Part shown: one piece after another, positions 11,401 through 22,748 of the stretch
How positions within the stretch are numbered: the first letter of the stretch is position 1
Layout: each line of letters opens with the position of its first letter
NCBI GenBank assembly: GCA_947652605.1
Contig: OX393579.1
Coordinates: 47,746,970-47,810,969 of the forward strand
Direction: 5' to 3'
DNA: 64,000 nucleotides
Source of the DNA: Elmis aenea
Taxonomy: Eukaryota; Arthropoda; Insecta; Coleoptera; Elmidae
The notes under the pieces: generated by a model
Seen by the model: only the letters and a program-made list of their open reading frames with translations
The model's database searches: none
Told to the model about the DNA's origin: nothing
Made by a program: the position numbers and the translations under genes

Positions 11401-13320
11401 CATGTGTTTTTTTTTCTCACCCTATCTTTTTGTTCTTCCTTTAATTTTTCCCAAATAGTTTATTTCTTTGATTGCAAGTCTTAAGCATCCATTTCTCTTT
11501 GGACTGCTTTTGGTTTCATCTCTGTGTATAATATAGACGCATAATCGTCTTTATTCCATATTGCCAAATGGCTGCATTTTGATCCGATAAATAGATCTGC
11601 TTTTAAGCAACGCTTGTACTTCAAAAAGGAACAGCCTGTATGCCCAACACAAAAACAGGTATCTGAAGTCGCAAATAAAATAAATGTTGCCGTTTATCTG
11701 TAGAATAGATTTCTAATCGGCGAAAATAACCTTTGTAATCAGAATTTAGTATCCATTACCAATATACTTGCCATCTACTTTGGTATTATTAAAGCGCTTT
11801 GTGCTTATGGAGTGCAACTGAAGCAAATCTAATGATCCAAATTATGACGGAATCAAACACTAATTGACCGTAAACTATTAGACTCCTTACTTCCAACTAT
11901 TCGTCCTTTATCACACAAAATAAGGGTTGGCTTTTGAAAGTCCTTTATAACGATGTTGCTCTAAGATTGTGCAAAGTAGTAACATACTAACCACCAAAGG
12001 ATGTAATATATTGTATTGCTAAAGACAGCTAAATATACATATTATAACAGTATATGTAAAGTAACTTTTTTTAAACTGAATATTAGATCATCTTAGTCTT
12101 AAGCGCTAATTCAACAAGTTATAGAATAGGATGGTGTAGTATTAAATTAATAGAGTTAATGAAATTATATATTTATGTTTAATAATCAGGGCATAAAAAC
12201 GGTTTTTAAACGGGGTTAAAAACCGGTTAACCGTTATTTTTATTTCGTAAAAGTGACTTTTAACCGAAACCGAAACAATTATTTTTAATGGCATTAAAAA
12301 CGGTAACCTAAATTTTTTTTATATGCCTTTTAAAGAATTCTACATTATTTAAAATGTATATAAAATGTTTATAATATAATACATGTCTACTATGAAGCTG
12401 TTGATGTTTTTAGTTCTTTTCTGTAGTCTGTATTCCTTTCCCCGACATTTCTAGTGCAGCCAGTTTACTGGTAATACAGAAAATTAAAAAAATGAGACAA
12501 AATTTTTGAAAATAATTAATTAATTTAAAAAAATTAAATCAGTATAAAACTTTGATAAAGTTTGGAATACTCTGTATGTACACCGACCCTATTAATTGCG
12601 TAAAAAATAAGGCAAATATAAACATACAATTTTTAAAAATCGAGCCGTGAAAAGCAGACAAGAATTTAATAATTAATTGTCGATCCCATTTTATCCAGAT
12701 AATCTCTAGAGATAACAGCACTCAGCGAAGCTCAATATTAAATAACGGCTAAACTACCCGAATAAAAGCAGAAAGTATTTTTTTAATGCACTCTTTTCTT
12801 CGACCTCTCATCCTTGTGAAACCACTAATTACATGTTTAAACACTTGTAATCAATCACAGAATTTTGCAAAAAATATGTCTTAGTGTTGATTATACACAC
12901 ATATGAGAAAGAAATACTTCCTGGTGGAACCAGCTAATACTTGTTAAAAATATATCTGTTTCAGTGACATTGGAATTATTTCAACAAACGTGTAAAGTTC
13001 ATACGTAATTGACACTTTACCAAAGTACGCTGTTTTCAACAAATGTCAAAGGCCTTATGGAAGAATTCATAATATACTCCAAGTATACAAACTCTTGTAC
13101 ATTAAAAAAGACAATAGTCAAAGACCAACTGATAAATTTACAATGGTGAAGCTGTCTTTTATACACAATAGTGAAAGTTGAAATCAACTTTATTTGATGT
13201 GTGAAGAACAGCATAATTTTCTGTTTATTATAAATGCAGTTCGAAAATTATAAATACTAAATAATTAAAGTTAAAATCTCCTAAACTCTATAATATTGAG
13301 GACAAAATAAAAAAATGCAG
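11401..13320. other. AT-rich DNA, mostly unassigned
   Basis: At 12189-12250 there is a cluster of CGGTTTTTAA and TTAAAAACCGG motifs in both orientations, like the terminal region of some hAT-like elements, but no matching opposite end was found. The rest shows nothing recognisable. Confidence 0.4.
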
Positions 13321-13324
13321 TATG

Positions 13325-13810
13325 CAGGGTGTGGCATGACCAAACGGCCAAACTTAAGGAGCATGTTCCTTGAGTCAATTTAAGCAAAAAATGTTTTATA
13401 AACCATAGCCCAAAACCCGATGGTTATCGAGTTGTAGACCTTTAAAGTTTATTAAAAAAAAGGTCAATTTTGACATAAAAAAGTATGAAATACAGCTTTT
13501 ATCCGATAAAATATTGGTTTAACAACAAAATGTTTTTTATAAAAGATGCATCGCTATCTTTTTTGCGCTTTATGGTATACTCGATTATGTTTTGTTTTTT
13601 GCGGTTTATTTGCCATGGCAACCAACCTAGTTATTTTAAATAGAACACCCTGTATATTACTACATTTTTGGATACCTCTTTAAATGTACTTTATAAAATG
13701 TGGAAGGTCATATAGCGCCAAAATTAACCGTTTTCGAGTAATGAATTTTTTTCTCGAAAATTTTGAGCAATTTAGCACTTTTAAAAAGGTCAAGTATTTA
13801 AGAGATGTGT
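13325..13810. mobile_element. CAGGGTG-bounded segment plus foldback arm remnant
   Basis: A segment starts CAGGGTGTGGCATG at 13325 and ends with the complement of CAGGGTGTTC at about 13649, 325 bp in all. From the latter point to about 13805 the sequence resembles the arm at 40258-40400 (GGATWCCTCTTTAAAT, ACCGTT, and a TCTCGAAAA-type stretch). The flanks do not show a clean TA on both sides. Likely two degraded relatives of the 40075-41104 family. Confidence 0.45.
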
Positions 13811-14498
13811 GGTGATAACCGCAATTCGTTTGGATGTTATACTTCCGATAACTTTATACACGATTTGTATTATAAAAAATTTTAAAATTTTATATAAGTA
13901 GAGCTTTTGTTACTTCTGATCGAAGGTTGCGCGTACGTAACAAACATGTGAAATTTAATTTACATACAAATTTTGTTTTGTTTAAATCCTCTTCAATTTT
14001 CGTTTGTTTGATGCCAAATTGCCCTATCTCTAACTATTTATGGATTGGTTAAGCGCTATCTTTTTATTCCAGAACAAATCTATTTCTTGGAGTTTAGAAT
14101 TTTTTCAAACAATATTCGATTCTTTAACACTGTTTTGCTTAAATGCGCGTATATTCGCAAACACGTGATTATTTTCATGTTTTGACATGAGTTTATACGT
14201 TGTTTACGTCACTTATTGCTAGATAGTCATTTGTTCGTACACGTGAGGCGTATTTTGTTTCGTAATAATGTTTTCATTAAGATGAAATGTGTTTTAGTAA
14301 TTGAAGCCAGTGCTCCGAGAGTGAAATAGTCAGTCTTTCTTAAAGACAAACTTTTGTTTTTTTTTTCTTGTTTCAAACTGTTACAGCATTAAACAATATA
14401 TATTCGTATCATAATCAACTTGTTATTGAGTATATATTTTTTTAAATCTGATTTATTTTACTTCGGCATATTTTTGCTGCTATGGCTAATCATCGAAG
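13811..14498. other. unassigned DNA
   Basis: AT-rich without recognised features. Confidence 0.4.
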
Positions 14499-14499
14499 T

Positions 14500-14690
14500 G
14501 GAGGGGAAAGAAACGAGTAGTATAAGCTGGGTAAGGATAGAGGGTAGGTGTAAATACTGTCACAGCATTTGCCTATAGTAGATAGGGGAAACCATCTAAA
14601 CCCCTACAATGACAGGCGACTTCGGGATTCGAACCCACGGCCTCCCGATTGCTCGCTAGGTTGTTTTACTAACCAGCCTCATTGAGTGTT
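14500..14690 (-). repeat. tRNA-derived SINE, partial copy
   Basis: Read on the minus strand it begins GAGGCTGGTTAGTAAAACAA (A-box-like), then CGGGAGGCCGTGGG and a canonical B box GGTTCGAATCCC, then a body with GTCATTGTAGGGGTTTA. The same body occurs at 48271-48535 and 17643-17970. It is not a tRNA gene: no acceptor stem closes around it, and the sequence continues into the SINE body. Internal pol III promoter boxes look intact, but the 3' part is shorter and diverged. Confidence 0.75.
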
Positions 14691-14821
14691 ATCATATTAT
14701 TTACGATCTCGAACTTATTAAAAATAAAGGATGTTTCAACATGAGACGAAAAATTTGTTTTTTTTTTTGTTAAATAAAATTTTAAAGGTTTATGAGAGCA
14801 ATTTTTTTTTAAATTGCGTTA

Positions 14822-14905
14822 TACAGGGTGTAGAATTAACTCACGCAACATAGTAATTTCGATGGTAAACTTTTGATAGTTGTATAATATATCCCCTAAT
14901 TATTT
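14822..14905. repeat. solitary CAGGGTG element end
   Basis: TATACAGGGTGTAGAATTAA marks one terminus of a TA-flanked element. No matching opposite end could be found within about 1 kb, so it is a truncated copy. Confidence 0.4.
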
Positions 14906-15347
14906 TAGAAAAAAAGTGCATTGAAGTTTTTTGTACAAAAAAAAAATTCTCTGTGAGTAATAATAGGAATTAGGACTTATTATTTATTATTTATACGTTA
15001 TCATAAAAGAAATCAGCTTTTGGCCAAATCTAACAATGTTTGTTTGTACAACAAAAATCTGTGTTTACTCAACAATAATCACTTTTTTTTTCATTCTTGA
15101 AGCTACAATTTTGGTTGCAGTTTTGAATAATATGCTTAAATCGATTATGAACAACGTTGTATGTTATATATTCTTTGAAATCGGTTATATTAATATCAAA
15201 GAAAACAAAATCACATGTACAAAACATACATCTCCTAATGATATCAAAGTAAACCTTAATAACGAAGCAAGTTAATTAATTTTAGTATAGTAACAATAGA
15301 ATTTCTTGCTAGAGACAGTTGTTACGAGAGAAATTTACTGTATGTAC

Positions 15348-15808
15348 CAGTGGTTCTCAAATTGTGCGCCGCGATATGTTCATTTCGTTTTAAATTTTCT
15401 ATGGAGCATCAAGATTTTGCATAATAGTCTTTAGGTGCATATTTTTGTCATTTGTATGTATTATTATTTCAAAGTCGATGTTAAAACAAAAATTAAGTTG
15501 CTTAGACCTGATTGCTTAATAAGCGGGATTATTGAGTATTTCTTTAGCCCTAAGAACGCCTTAAATAAACTACTGATAATTAAAAGCAGACCCTGTGATA
15601 GGGAAGTGCAGGATGGGCACCGCATATGACCCTGCGCTGGCGATATTTTTTTTGTAGTAGGTAACTTAAAAATTAAAGTTAAAAAAAGTTGTATCCTTAT
15701 TAAGTAAATAAACGTTTTTGTCGGCTCCGAATTTATTTTCGCACACAGTCCCGCAAACCCTATAACCGACTCTGACTAACGTGAATTGAAACAGTTTAAG
15801 AACCTCTG
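15348..15808. mobile_element. hAT-type non-autonomous element
   Basis: Starts CAGTGGTTCTCAAATTGTG and ends with the complement of CAGAGGTTCTTAAACTG. The flanking octamers GTATGTAC (15340-15347) and ATATATAC (15809-15816) agree at six of eight positions. The end sequence and 8-bp duplication are typical of hAT. The interior has no recognisable transposase and includes a GC-richer patch near 15595-15645. Confidence 0.65.
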
Positions 15809-15816
15809 ATATATAC

Positions 15817-17490
15817 AAATACGATTAATCTTGCTCATTATTGATTACTTACTAGTCTGCGGTTTAAAATCATTATTTACTGTTTAAACTGCGTAGAATT
15901 TTTTTGGTCGATCTAAACAAAATTTGTTAAGATCGCTTAATTAGCAGTCAGATTAATGAGAAGACAACGGTTTTAATTTAAAATTGCTTAATAATCCTGA
16001 ACGCTATATTTGAAGACGCACACATATTTTTGAAGTCGTACTTGACTGTGGATCTACTATATGACAAAAAATCAGGCTTTGAACAACACGTTTTTGACAT
16101 TGTCAAACATAGTATTGTAGATCTTGAAATTACAAAATAAGTACAACCTACCTAATTATTTTTAATAATATGTGTGCAATTAATAAAGCATATTTCTTTG
16201 ATTGCATTGCGTAATTTTTTTTTTTCTTATTTTCGTTTAAACTACAAATATTAAGCGTTAAGAAATTAAAACAAAAGAGGTTAAGTCAATGGTTAAATTT
16301 AAGGGGTAAAAAATGTATTTTCTAAAAGACAAAGAAAAATAGGTCTTTTATTTATACGTGGATTTTCTATATTCGTCTGCCCCTATATTCGTCACATTTT
16401 TTGACTAAAATATGCTCTATTATTCGTTCAATATTCGTCACATTGGAAAAGTTCTTTGCTAAATCAAGTGCTAGTGAATCGTCGGCAAAAGGAACAAATA
16501 GACATCGATTACTAGAATTAATTGTAGTTACCTGATATTTCAATCGAAGACGACTCCCCTTTTAAAAGACAATTCCTTACCTCCTCATTAGTTTCCGCCA
16601 TCATCGCTCCTTAGAAGAGATGTAGTTCTGGTAATTTTTTTATTTACTCATGTATCAGATCGGAACTGGGAACAGCTTTTTTCTGTTTAATTAAATCCTA
16701 TTAGAATACAGTTGATTTCTTATTCATCCGTCCCTATTGTCCCTGGGTGGATATTCTACGTACCATGAGGTTAGTTAATAAAAAATTTACTTTATAATAA
16801 CATGTAAGTAATTTGTTAAGTGAATTCTAAATTAAAGTTCTAAACTAAAAAAAAAAACGCTTTTTATCACATGATCGTGACGTAATTTCACAGGCTATAG
16901 GTTGTCTGGCCCGAAACAGAATCTAAAAATATTTAAAAACTACGACGCTAAACTTTTAAATTTAAAATACTCCTATGACGTTTTTATAAAGAATCCCGCA
17001 ACTTTTAAAATATAAAACTAAATGATTCATAAAGTTTAACAACCTTACCTGTTACTAGCTTGCAGGATGAAGTTTAAAGATAATTAAGGTGGCAGGGTTC
17101 CAGCGTAATAATTTATTCAAAGTGAAACAATATGAGAGAGGCAACTAATAACTTTAAAACGGTGTGGTTAAAAATTCTCTTGGTGGGCAAATTTTGCAAA
17201 AGAAAGCGCGCAAGACGTTAAATGACTGGTGATCCGTTTCAATTTGGTCTAAGTTTTTATTGCCGTATCCGGTGGAGAAACAATTTCCTTTGCTGTGAAA
17301 CCGGCCTTGCGTTTGTTCAATCGTTACTTTAAAGTTTTAGAAATAACTTACATTTAGCCACATAGTGCGATTTAGTATCTTCTTCTAATACAGAGTGATG
17401 AAGGTATAAATTTTCCAGCACTTTCTAAGTTATAAAATAAAACAAATGGCAGAATCACCTGGACAACCAACTGCAAATTATTGGAAACTA
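15817..17490. other. unassigned DNA with small local repeats
   Basis: A short phrase close to TATTCGTCACATT recurs at about 16386 and 16430; otherwise no feature is supported. Confidence 0.4.
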
Positions 17491-17492
17491 AC

Positions 17493-17560
17493 TCGGTGGC
17501 TCCAATGCTGTGCGCCGCGGCGCCAAGGAGCGACGAAGATTTTTTTCATTGTTTTCCATA
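17493..17560. repeat. hAT-like terminus remnant
   Basis: GC-rich CGGTGGCTCCAATGCTGTGC followed by GCCGCGGCGCC resembles the terminus of the hAT element at 15348 (CAGTGGTTCTCAAATTGTG then CGCCGCG). No partner end was found. Confidence 0.3.
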
Positions 17561-17642
17561 AGCGACTGTCAATTCCCGCATAAACTACTGTTCGAGCAAT
17601 TTTATATTTTCAATTGTTCTGTAAGTGTTTGAATACTTGTAG

Positions 17643-17970
17643 CTTGGTGGCTGGTTGGCCTAGGGCTCATAACAACCTTAATCCGGCACTAATTAACGTT
17701 CTTGGGTACCGAGCTTGGTGGCTCGGGAGGTCCTGAGTTCGATTCCCAGGACCGACTGTCATTGTAGAGGTTTCAGGTGGTTTCCTCTATGGTTAAGGCA
17801 AATGCTGTGGCAGTACTTCCACCTATCCTTGCCCATCCTTGACTATCCACATCCCTACCCATTATCCTTGTACCTCTAACGACTGAAGAGGGGGTCAACC
17901 CCCCAATAGCAGTCTCCGCGCGAGCGGAAAAACACGTGACCGTTGACCTGTTGACCTTTGAGTACTTGTA
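17643..17970 (+). repeat. rearranged SINE copy joined to a hAT terminus
   Basis: Order seen: a piece of SINE head (AGCTTGGTGGCTGGTTGG), then a hAT terminus (CCTAGGGCTCATAACAACC to CCGGCACT), then AATTAACGTTCTTGGG. A second SINE head (GAGCTTGGTGGC) follows, then directly CGGGAGGTCCTGAG with B box GAGTTCGATTCCC and the SINE body. Compared with 48271-48535, about 27 bp around the A box are deleted. The hAT-to-SINE junction is the same as at 48.5 kb but in opposite orientation. Confidence 0.7.
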
Positions 17971-18412
17971 TTGTCTTGTCCATGCCAATAACCTCTCAGA
18001 CTTTCTCTGTTATTAGCTTTTTCATATACAAATAACTCCAAATTAGAGATTAATTCGTTCTTACGAAGGTATTCGCAAAGATAGGTATTATGGCCCAATG
18101 AAATCGTACAAAATTTCCATACAAGAACATCCACTGCTCCACACAAGTGGATGCCGCGTGGTCACAAGTTACTTTTGCAACCAATATTCATACCAACTGA
18201 AAACCATTGTGTCATGTGCGTTTTTAGGTGGTGCGTAGGAATTTTAAGCGTTTTTTGGCCCAAAAATTTAATATTTTTTATTCCAAAATTGGGCTTCATA
18301 AAACATAGAGTCGTAAAGTGAGGTTTGCCAGTAAATATCCGTTGATTCTTTAGGTCAGCGTTCCCCAAATGGTGTAAACTTAAAACTACATTAAAATCTG
18401 AAACACTAACGA

Positions 18413-18640
18413 GAGGCTAACTAACCAGGGAAGGTCACGATATGTTGTCGCTAGAATCTGATCAAGGCTGTGCTTATTGCATCAAGAACATCAAAACTAA
18501 ATGTTTTGCAGAGTTATACGTGCCACTGGCCATTTTCTAACTAAAAAGTTAAATAATAAAAGTAATTTTTGCGATCGCGGTGGTCATGAAACCGTCAGAG
18601 ATAAAATCGAAATTCTTTTATTTACCCATTCGCGCATTCT
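18413..18640 (+). repeat. one arm of foldback family B
   Basis: Begins CTAACCAGGGAAGGTCACG, then ATATGTTGTCGCTAGAATC, and matches the left arms at 24483 and 31270 for about 200 bp (including GCGATCGCG and GAAACCGTCAGAG). The opposite arm is absent, so this copy is truncated. Confidence 0.7.
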
Positions 18641-19120
18641 TTGTGTAAGATCTTATACATGTGTTATTGTTGCGTTTTTTAGTATGTATTTTATGTTATT
18701 GTTAATAAGTGGTTTTGCATTCGTTTTTCAATTTTCTTAGCCCCCCCCCCTTTAGATATTTCGTGCCACCCTTAGAGGGCGCGCCCTATAGGCCCCACAG
18801 GGACTGACTTGAGTTATTAAATTATAAGGTTTTGTTTTACCACCTATGTCGAATTATGTAAAAAGTAGGTACCTTCTCACTGTTTTGGTTTATCTAATAC
18901 TGTTAAAAAAAAACTGCCTTGTGTTACTTTATTTTTAATTTATACTTCCAACAAACTGTTGCTTCTCAGCTGTTTTTAAAAGTGTATTAAAATGTTAAGC
19001 TTACACAAAGAATAAGTAGCTAAACGGCCTAGATCATGTAAAAAAAAATAATTTTGAGTTCAAAACACATTTAAATACATTTTACTTAGTTTAAAAAAAA
19101 AGTTCAGTGTGAATAGTCTA
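18641..19120. other. unassigned DNA
   Basis: A C-run and AGAGGGCGCGCCCT lie near 18740-18790; otherwise featureless AT-rich DNA. Confidence 0.35.
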
Positions 19121-19123
19121 AAT

Positions 19124-19338
19124 AAGTGTTTTTCAAGATATGGTCCGCGGACCATTGAAGGTCCCTGAATCCTTCTGCAGGGATCCCTGAGCCTTTTCGT
19201 AATGTTCAACTATTATCCATATTTATTTGCCCGGCCATAAGAAAACAAAAATATTGTTTACAAAACAATTCATTGGGGTCCTCTGTAATCATTTAATTTT
19301 GAAAGGGGTCCGCAGAGATAAAAGTTTGAGAAACACTG
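19124..19338. mobile_element. 215-bp hAT MITE
   Basis: Left end AAGTGTTTTTCAAGATATGG and right end (complement) CAGTGTTTCTCAAACTTTT form hAT-like inverted ends. Flanking octamers GTCTAAAT (19116-19123) and GTCTAAAC (19339-19346) differ at one base. GGTCCGCGGACC lies just inside the left end. Too short to encode protein. Confidence 0.8.
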
Positions 19339-19354
19339 GTCTAAACCAATGATA

Positions 19355-19735
19355 AATTTATTTTATTCACCACATCCTCTGCATATATCGGTCTGAGAGC
19401 CCTAATATGTAGAAGTGTTTGTTTAGCCCACAGTGTCCTGTGACAAGTCCTGTGGCTGCTTTGATGTCTGCTCTGCTCATCCTGAGCATTTCTTCTGTCT
19501 TCTCTTTGGAGACCATTGACAGGATAGCCTTGGAATGGGCTTGTCCTGCAACTTTTTTCCAATGAGCAATATGCCTTTGTGTTAATATGTCAGTAAGACA
19601 CCGCTTGGCTCTTCCATAGGATGTACCAACTGCGGGTTCTGGTCCGAAGAAAAGTGTCTCGCTGCCAATTTTGGCTAGGCGATCTGCTTCTCGTTCCCTG
19701 GTATATTAAAGTGCCCTGGACACCATACCAGTTTA
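19355..19735 (-). pseudogene. non-LTR retrotransposon RNase H and downstream domain
   Basis: Seen on the minus strand, with two or three frame changes: KLVWCPGHFNIPGNEKAD, then RLAKIGSETLF, HWKKVAGQAHSKAIL, and IKAATGLVTGHCGLNKHFYI with LGLSDRYMQRMW. Known: W-x-P-G-H-x-x-I-x-G-N-E-x-A-D is the C-terminal signature of RNase H in insect non-LTR elements, and the TGLLTGH-x-L-x-x-H-L block is the usual tail. Odd: the first RNase H residues and the whole RT are missing, and stops interrupt it. It lies directly downstream, on the same strand, of an ORF1-like fragment at 19752-19988, the order expected in one element. Family call strong. Confidence 0.75.
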
Positions 19736-19751
19736 ACATTATTCCTGCTTC

Positions 19752-19988
19752 CTAGCACGTTGAGTGCAGTTCAGAACAAGTCCTGAGTTTACTTTTAAGA
19801 GCCAAGAGCTTAACCTTATATGATTTTATTACATACATTTTTACTCCAATCACTTTCCAAACGAATTCCTGCACTTTTTTAAGTTTTTCTCGTTCGATAT
19901 TTATATCTTTAGTTATTATGTTGTTTATTTTTATTTCTTTTTCTCGTGCTTCCAACCTGTTTTCTAATCTTTTATTCCTATTCTGCAT
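19752..19988 (-). pseudogene. LINE ORF1-like coiled-coil fragment
   Basis: Seen: a 78-codon frame with RLENRLEAREKEIKINNI, then REKLKKVQEFVWKVIGVK and KSYKVK. Known: E-x-R-L-E-x-R-E-x-E-x-x-x-N-N-I followed by an E-x-F-x-x-x-x-x-G-V-K block resembles the end of the coiled coil and start of the RNA-binding part of LINE ORF1-type proteins in insects. Such proteins coat the retrotransposon RNA. The similarity is modest. The fragment ends just before the RNase H remnant at 19355-19735, so both may come from one internally deleted copy. Confidence 0.45.
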
Positions 19989-19989
19989 G

Positions 19990-21140
19990 TCCGTTTTTCC
20001 CTTCGACCATTTTTCCGGTCTTTTTTTTTACACCAAAATAAGGACCCTATAAAAAAGAAGGAACCGTTTTGTTGTAAGTAACAGTGTTGATAAATTCGTA
20101 TAAGCTATAAATTACGCCTTACAACTGTTACTTTGAAATGGGTAACCAATACACTATGAATAATTTATCACCCAATTAGAGAAATACTAGACTGCTTAAT
20201 AATTTAACTTAACCCTTCATATTTCCTGATTATTAGGTTTGCCTATGTCTGGAAATGACTCAATCCCACCCAATCATTAAATCTAAACATTGCCACAGTT
20301 CGCCGCATGTAAAGAAAATTATAAGTAATAAATACTATTTTATTTCTCAACAATAAATGCTCTTTGTCGAAGGAAATCGATCATTTTTAAGTGACCGACA
20401 ATGCGTGCCATGTCGCTTCACTAATGTACATATTATTGTTGGACTGGACAAACGGAGGTAACAATGGCCGGTAATAACAATCGATTCTTGATATGTAAAC
20501 TCATTACAATATATCCTTGGACGACTATCAAAACCTCTTTCCCAGGTGAACCTAAGCACAATAGCAACATCGATTTTTCAGACATGCAAACATTAACTAA
20601 ACCACGACGTTCGCTTTATGTATTTTCAGCCTGAAACTGAAAATATAACGAAACCAATTATGAAACCAATGAACGACTACTATGCTTTCACGTTGACTTT
20701 TGCATTTGCCCTTTCATATAAAACTATCTTTTTTGACATAATAAATTATTTCATTATTACAGTTCGTAGTCCCACTGTTTTATTTGTAAAACGAAAATTT
20801 AATTTAAATTTTACAATAAGTCTTGTAAATACCATTATTGAACGGATCTTAGAAAATCAAACATCAAAAAGTCTCTTGCTTTATCAGGACACTATTTTAT
20901 GTTTTAATTAGAATGAACAAACCAAGGTTGTTCTTTTGAACACGAAAAGGTTTTCAAATAACTTTACAGCAGGATTAGGATAGGGAGAAAATTGTTTTTC
21001 CGAAACGATTCATTTAAATTTTAATTTAAAATATAACGATTGCAATAAAAGTTTAAGTAAGCTTTATCGTTCCGTATATGTATATCGTGCCAGTTATTAA
21101 CCTGACCTTATTTAATCTAAAAAAAAATACGAAAGTAACG
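19990..21140. other. unassigned DNA
   Basis: AT-rich. Open frames at 20347-20559 (minus) and 20618-20911 (plus) show no recognisable motifs. Confidence 0.4.
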
Positions 21141-21142
21141 TA

Positions 21143-21449
21143 CAGGGTGGGCAAATTTCGATGTTTTATTAGGGAATCTCGGTAACTATAAGAGGTATCA
21201 AAAAACGGACCGCGGATCCTCGATTTCTTTTTTCGAGAAAAAGTTAATGGTGAAAACTAAAGTGGATTGTCGTCTTTTGTTTTCGAGTTATCGCCGATAA
21301 CTCGAAAACAAAAGACGACAATCCACTTTAGTTTTCACCATTAACTTTTTCTCGAAAAAAGAGATCGAGGATGCGCCGTCCGTTTTTTGATACCTCTTAC
21401 AGTTACCGAGATTCCCTATTAAAACATCGAAATTTGCCCAAAGTGCCAT
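21143..21449. mobile_element. ~307-bp near-perfect palindromic foldback
   Basis: Starts CAGGGTGGGCAAATTTCGATG after TA. The second half is an almost exact complement, centred near 21297 on TTATCGCCGATAACTCG. The right terminus has decayed (AAAGTGCC in place of the expected end). Same terminal family as 48804 and 49215-50444, but lacking the inner part of the latter, so a collapsed derivative. Confidence 0.85.
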
Positions 21450-21800
21450 ATAAATAATGTGCTAATGGAAATGATATTAACCCTCAAAATTATCTTCTGT
21501 AGTAAAATTTGTAATGATAAATAATAATATAACGGCCAAATAGCTATAAGATCATTAAAATGTATGATAAATAAAGTGCAGTAAGTACAATATAGCTTTT
21601 TGAATTATTATTATCTAAAGTTATAAGTTAAAATAAGTTTAAAAAATGTACATTTTTATTCATTTTTATGTCCTTATTGTGAAACCAAAGTTTTATAAAG
21701 TGCAGATTGACATACATAATTTTTGTCACACTCTAAAACATTTATTTTAAAAAAATTATCCAGATCAATATCTTAAGAGATACAAAAATACAATCTTACA
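21450..21800. other. unassigned AT-rich spacer
   Basis: No features recognised. Confidence 0.35.
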
Positions 21801-21939
21801 AATTTATGTGTATATGTTACTATAAAAGCCCTAAAATTGGCAAATTTAAGGTTTTACCAGTAAATCCTAGCAGTGTAAAGTGTACGAAATTAGTTTCATT
21901 ATTTATTTTAAAAAAAGGCTTTAGCCAAATAGCCAAACT

Positions 21940-22190
21940 TCAACCTGACTCTTTACTCTCTATTACTGTCCAAATGAACGAGGGTCAGGTTAAAGGTTAG
22001 TTAAGGCATTTTTTAAATTAAAACAAACGAAATAGTTCGAAATGAAAACTGTTACAAGCATAGCTTCATTTTTATTATTTAAACAAATCTTTAACCGACC
22101 TTTAACCTGACTCTCTAGTATTACCAAACGAACGAGGTTTAGGTTAAACGTTACTAAGGTCTTTTATAAATTAAAACAAATATAAACGCT
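21940..22190. repeat. two units of the 5-kb hairpin minisatellite
   Basis: CAAATGAACGAGGGTCAGG (about 21971) and CCAAACGAACGAGGTTTAGG (about 22125), preceded by CAACCTGACTCT and TAACCTGACTCTC. They match the array at 4960-5870, including the hairpin arrangement, and are about 154 bp apart. Confidence 0.75.
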
Positions 22191-22193
22191 TAA

Positions 22194-22640
22194 CCCTTGA
22201 AGTGCTGTACACTTTTTGACAACACTAATAACGAAGTGGGGTCTTCATCGGACCCCAAGTTAAAAAATTAAAAATAACAAAATATATATGTTAAATATAT
22301 GTATTTATTGATATAATTATAAAATAAACATTTTCTGAAAGGTCGTCCACTCCCAGCAGCGGGGTGCGACGGGGTATTGCAATTCTTCTGACTCACAAGA
22401 CGGCCGTAAAAACATGAAACACGTGTGCGGTCGGCGTTATAAACCGACTTATTGCGCGAGAAATAGTAGGTTATATGTAAAAATTAAATTACGGTAAAGT
22501 TTTTAGAATAGACAAACCATCTACAATGAAAAAAGGAGAAAATACATGAAATATGAAAATTTACAAAAAATTACTTACAAAGTTATTAAAGAAAAATACT
22601 TTCTGGGGTCCCTATAGGACGCCACTCCGCATTTCAAGGG
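22194..22640. mobile_element. piggyBac-like MITE (447 bp)
   Basis: Flanked by TTAA on both sides (22190-22193 and 22641-22644). Inverted ends CCCTTGAAGTGC and (complement) CCCTTGAAATGC are followed subterminally by GGGGTC...GGACCCC (about 22237-22256) and GGGGTCCCTATAGGAC (about 22605-22620). A TTAA target with CCC-starting ends is characteristic of piggyBac. No transposase inside. Confidence 0.85.
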
Positions 22641-22748
22641 TTAAAATGGCAGCATTTACAAGTTTTTTTCAGACTTTTATAACCTTGGTGAATAGTAAAA
22701 CTTAAAATTTGCCAATTTTTGGGCGTTTACAGTAACATATACATGACA

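Larger units (their letters stand above)
21803..22748. mobile_element. inverted-repeat element hosting a minisatellite and a piggyBac MITE
   Basis: The left part GTATATGTTACTATAAAAGC, then CCTAAAATTGGCAAATTTAA, pairs with the right part (complement GTATATGTTACTGTAAACGC, then CCAAAAATTGGCAAATTTTA) over about 60 bp. Between them lie two minisatellite units and the 22194-22640 insertion. No target duplication or superfamily could be assigned; limits approximate. Confidence 0.5.

Noticed and set aside
12189..12310. Complete hAT element with CGGTTTTTAA ends
   Set aside because: Only one cluster of terminal-like motifs was found, with no opposite end and no flanking octamer.
14600..14670. tRNA gene (A and B boxes present)
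   Set aside because: No acceptor stem closes around the boxes, and the same body follows in the two related copies. It is a SINE head.
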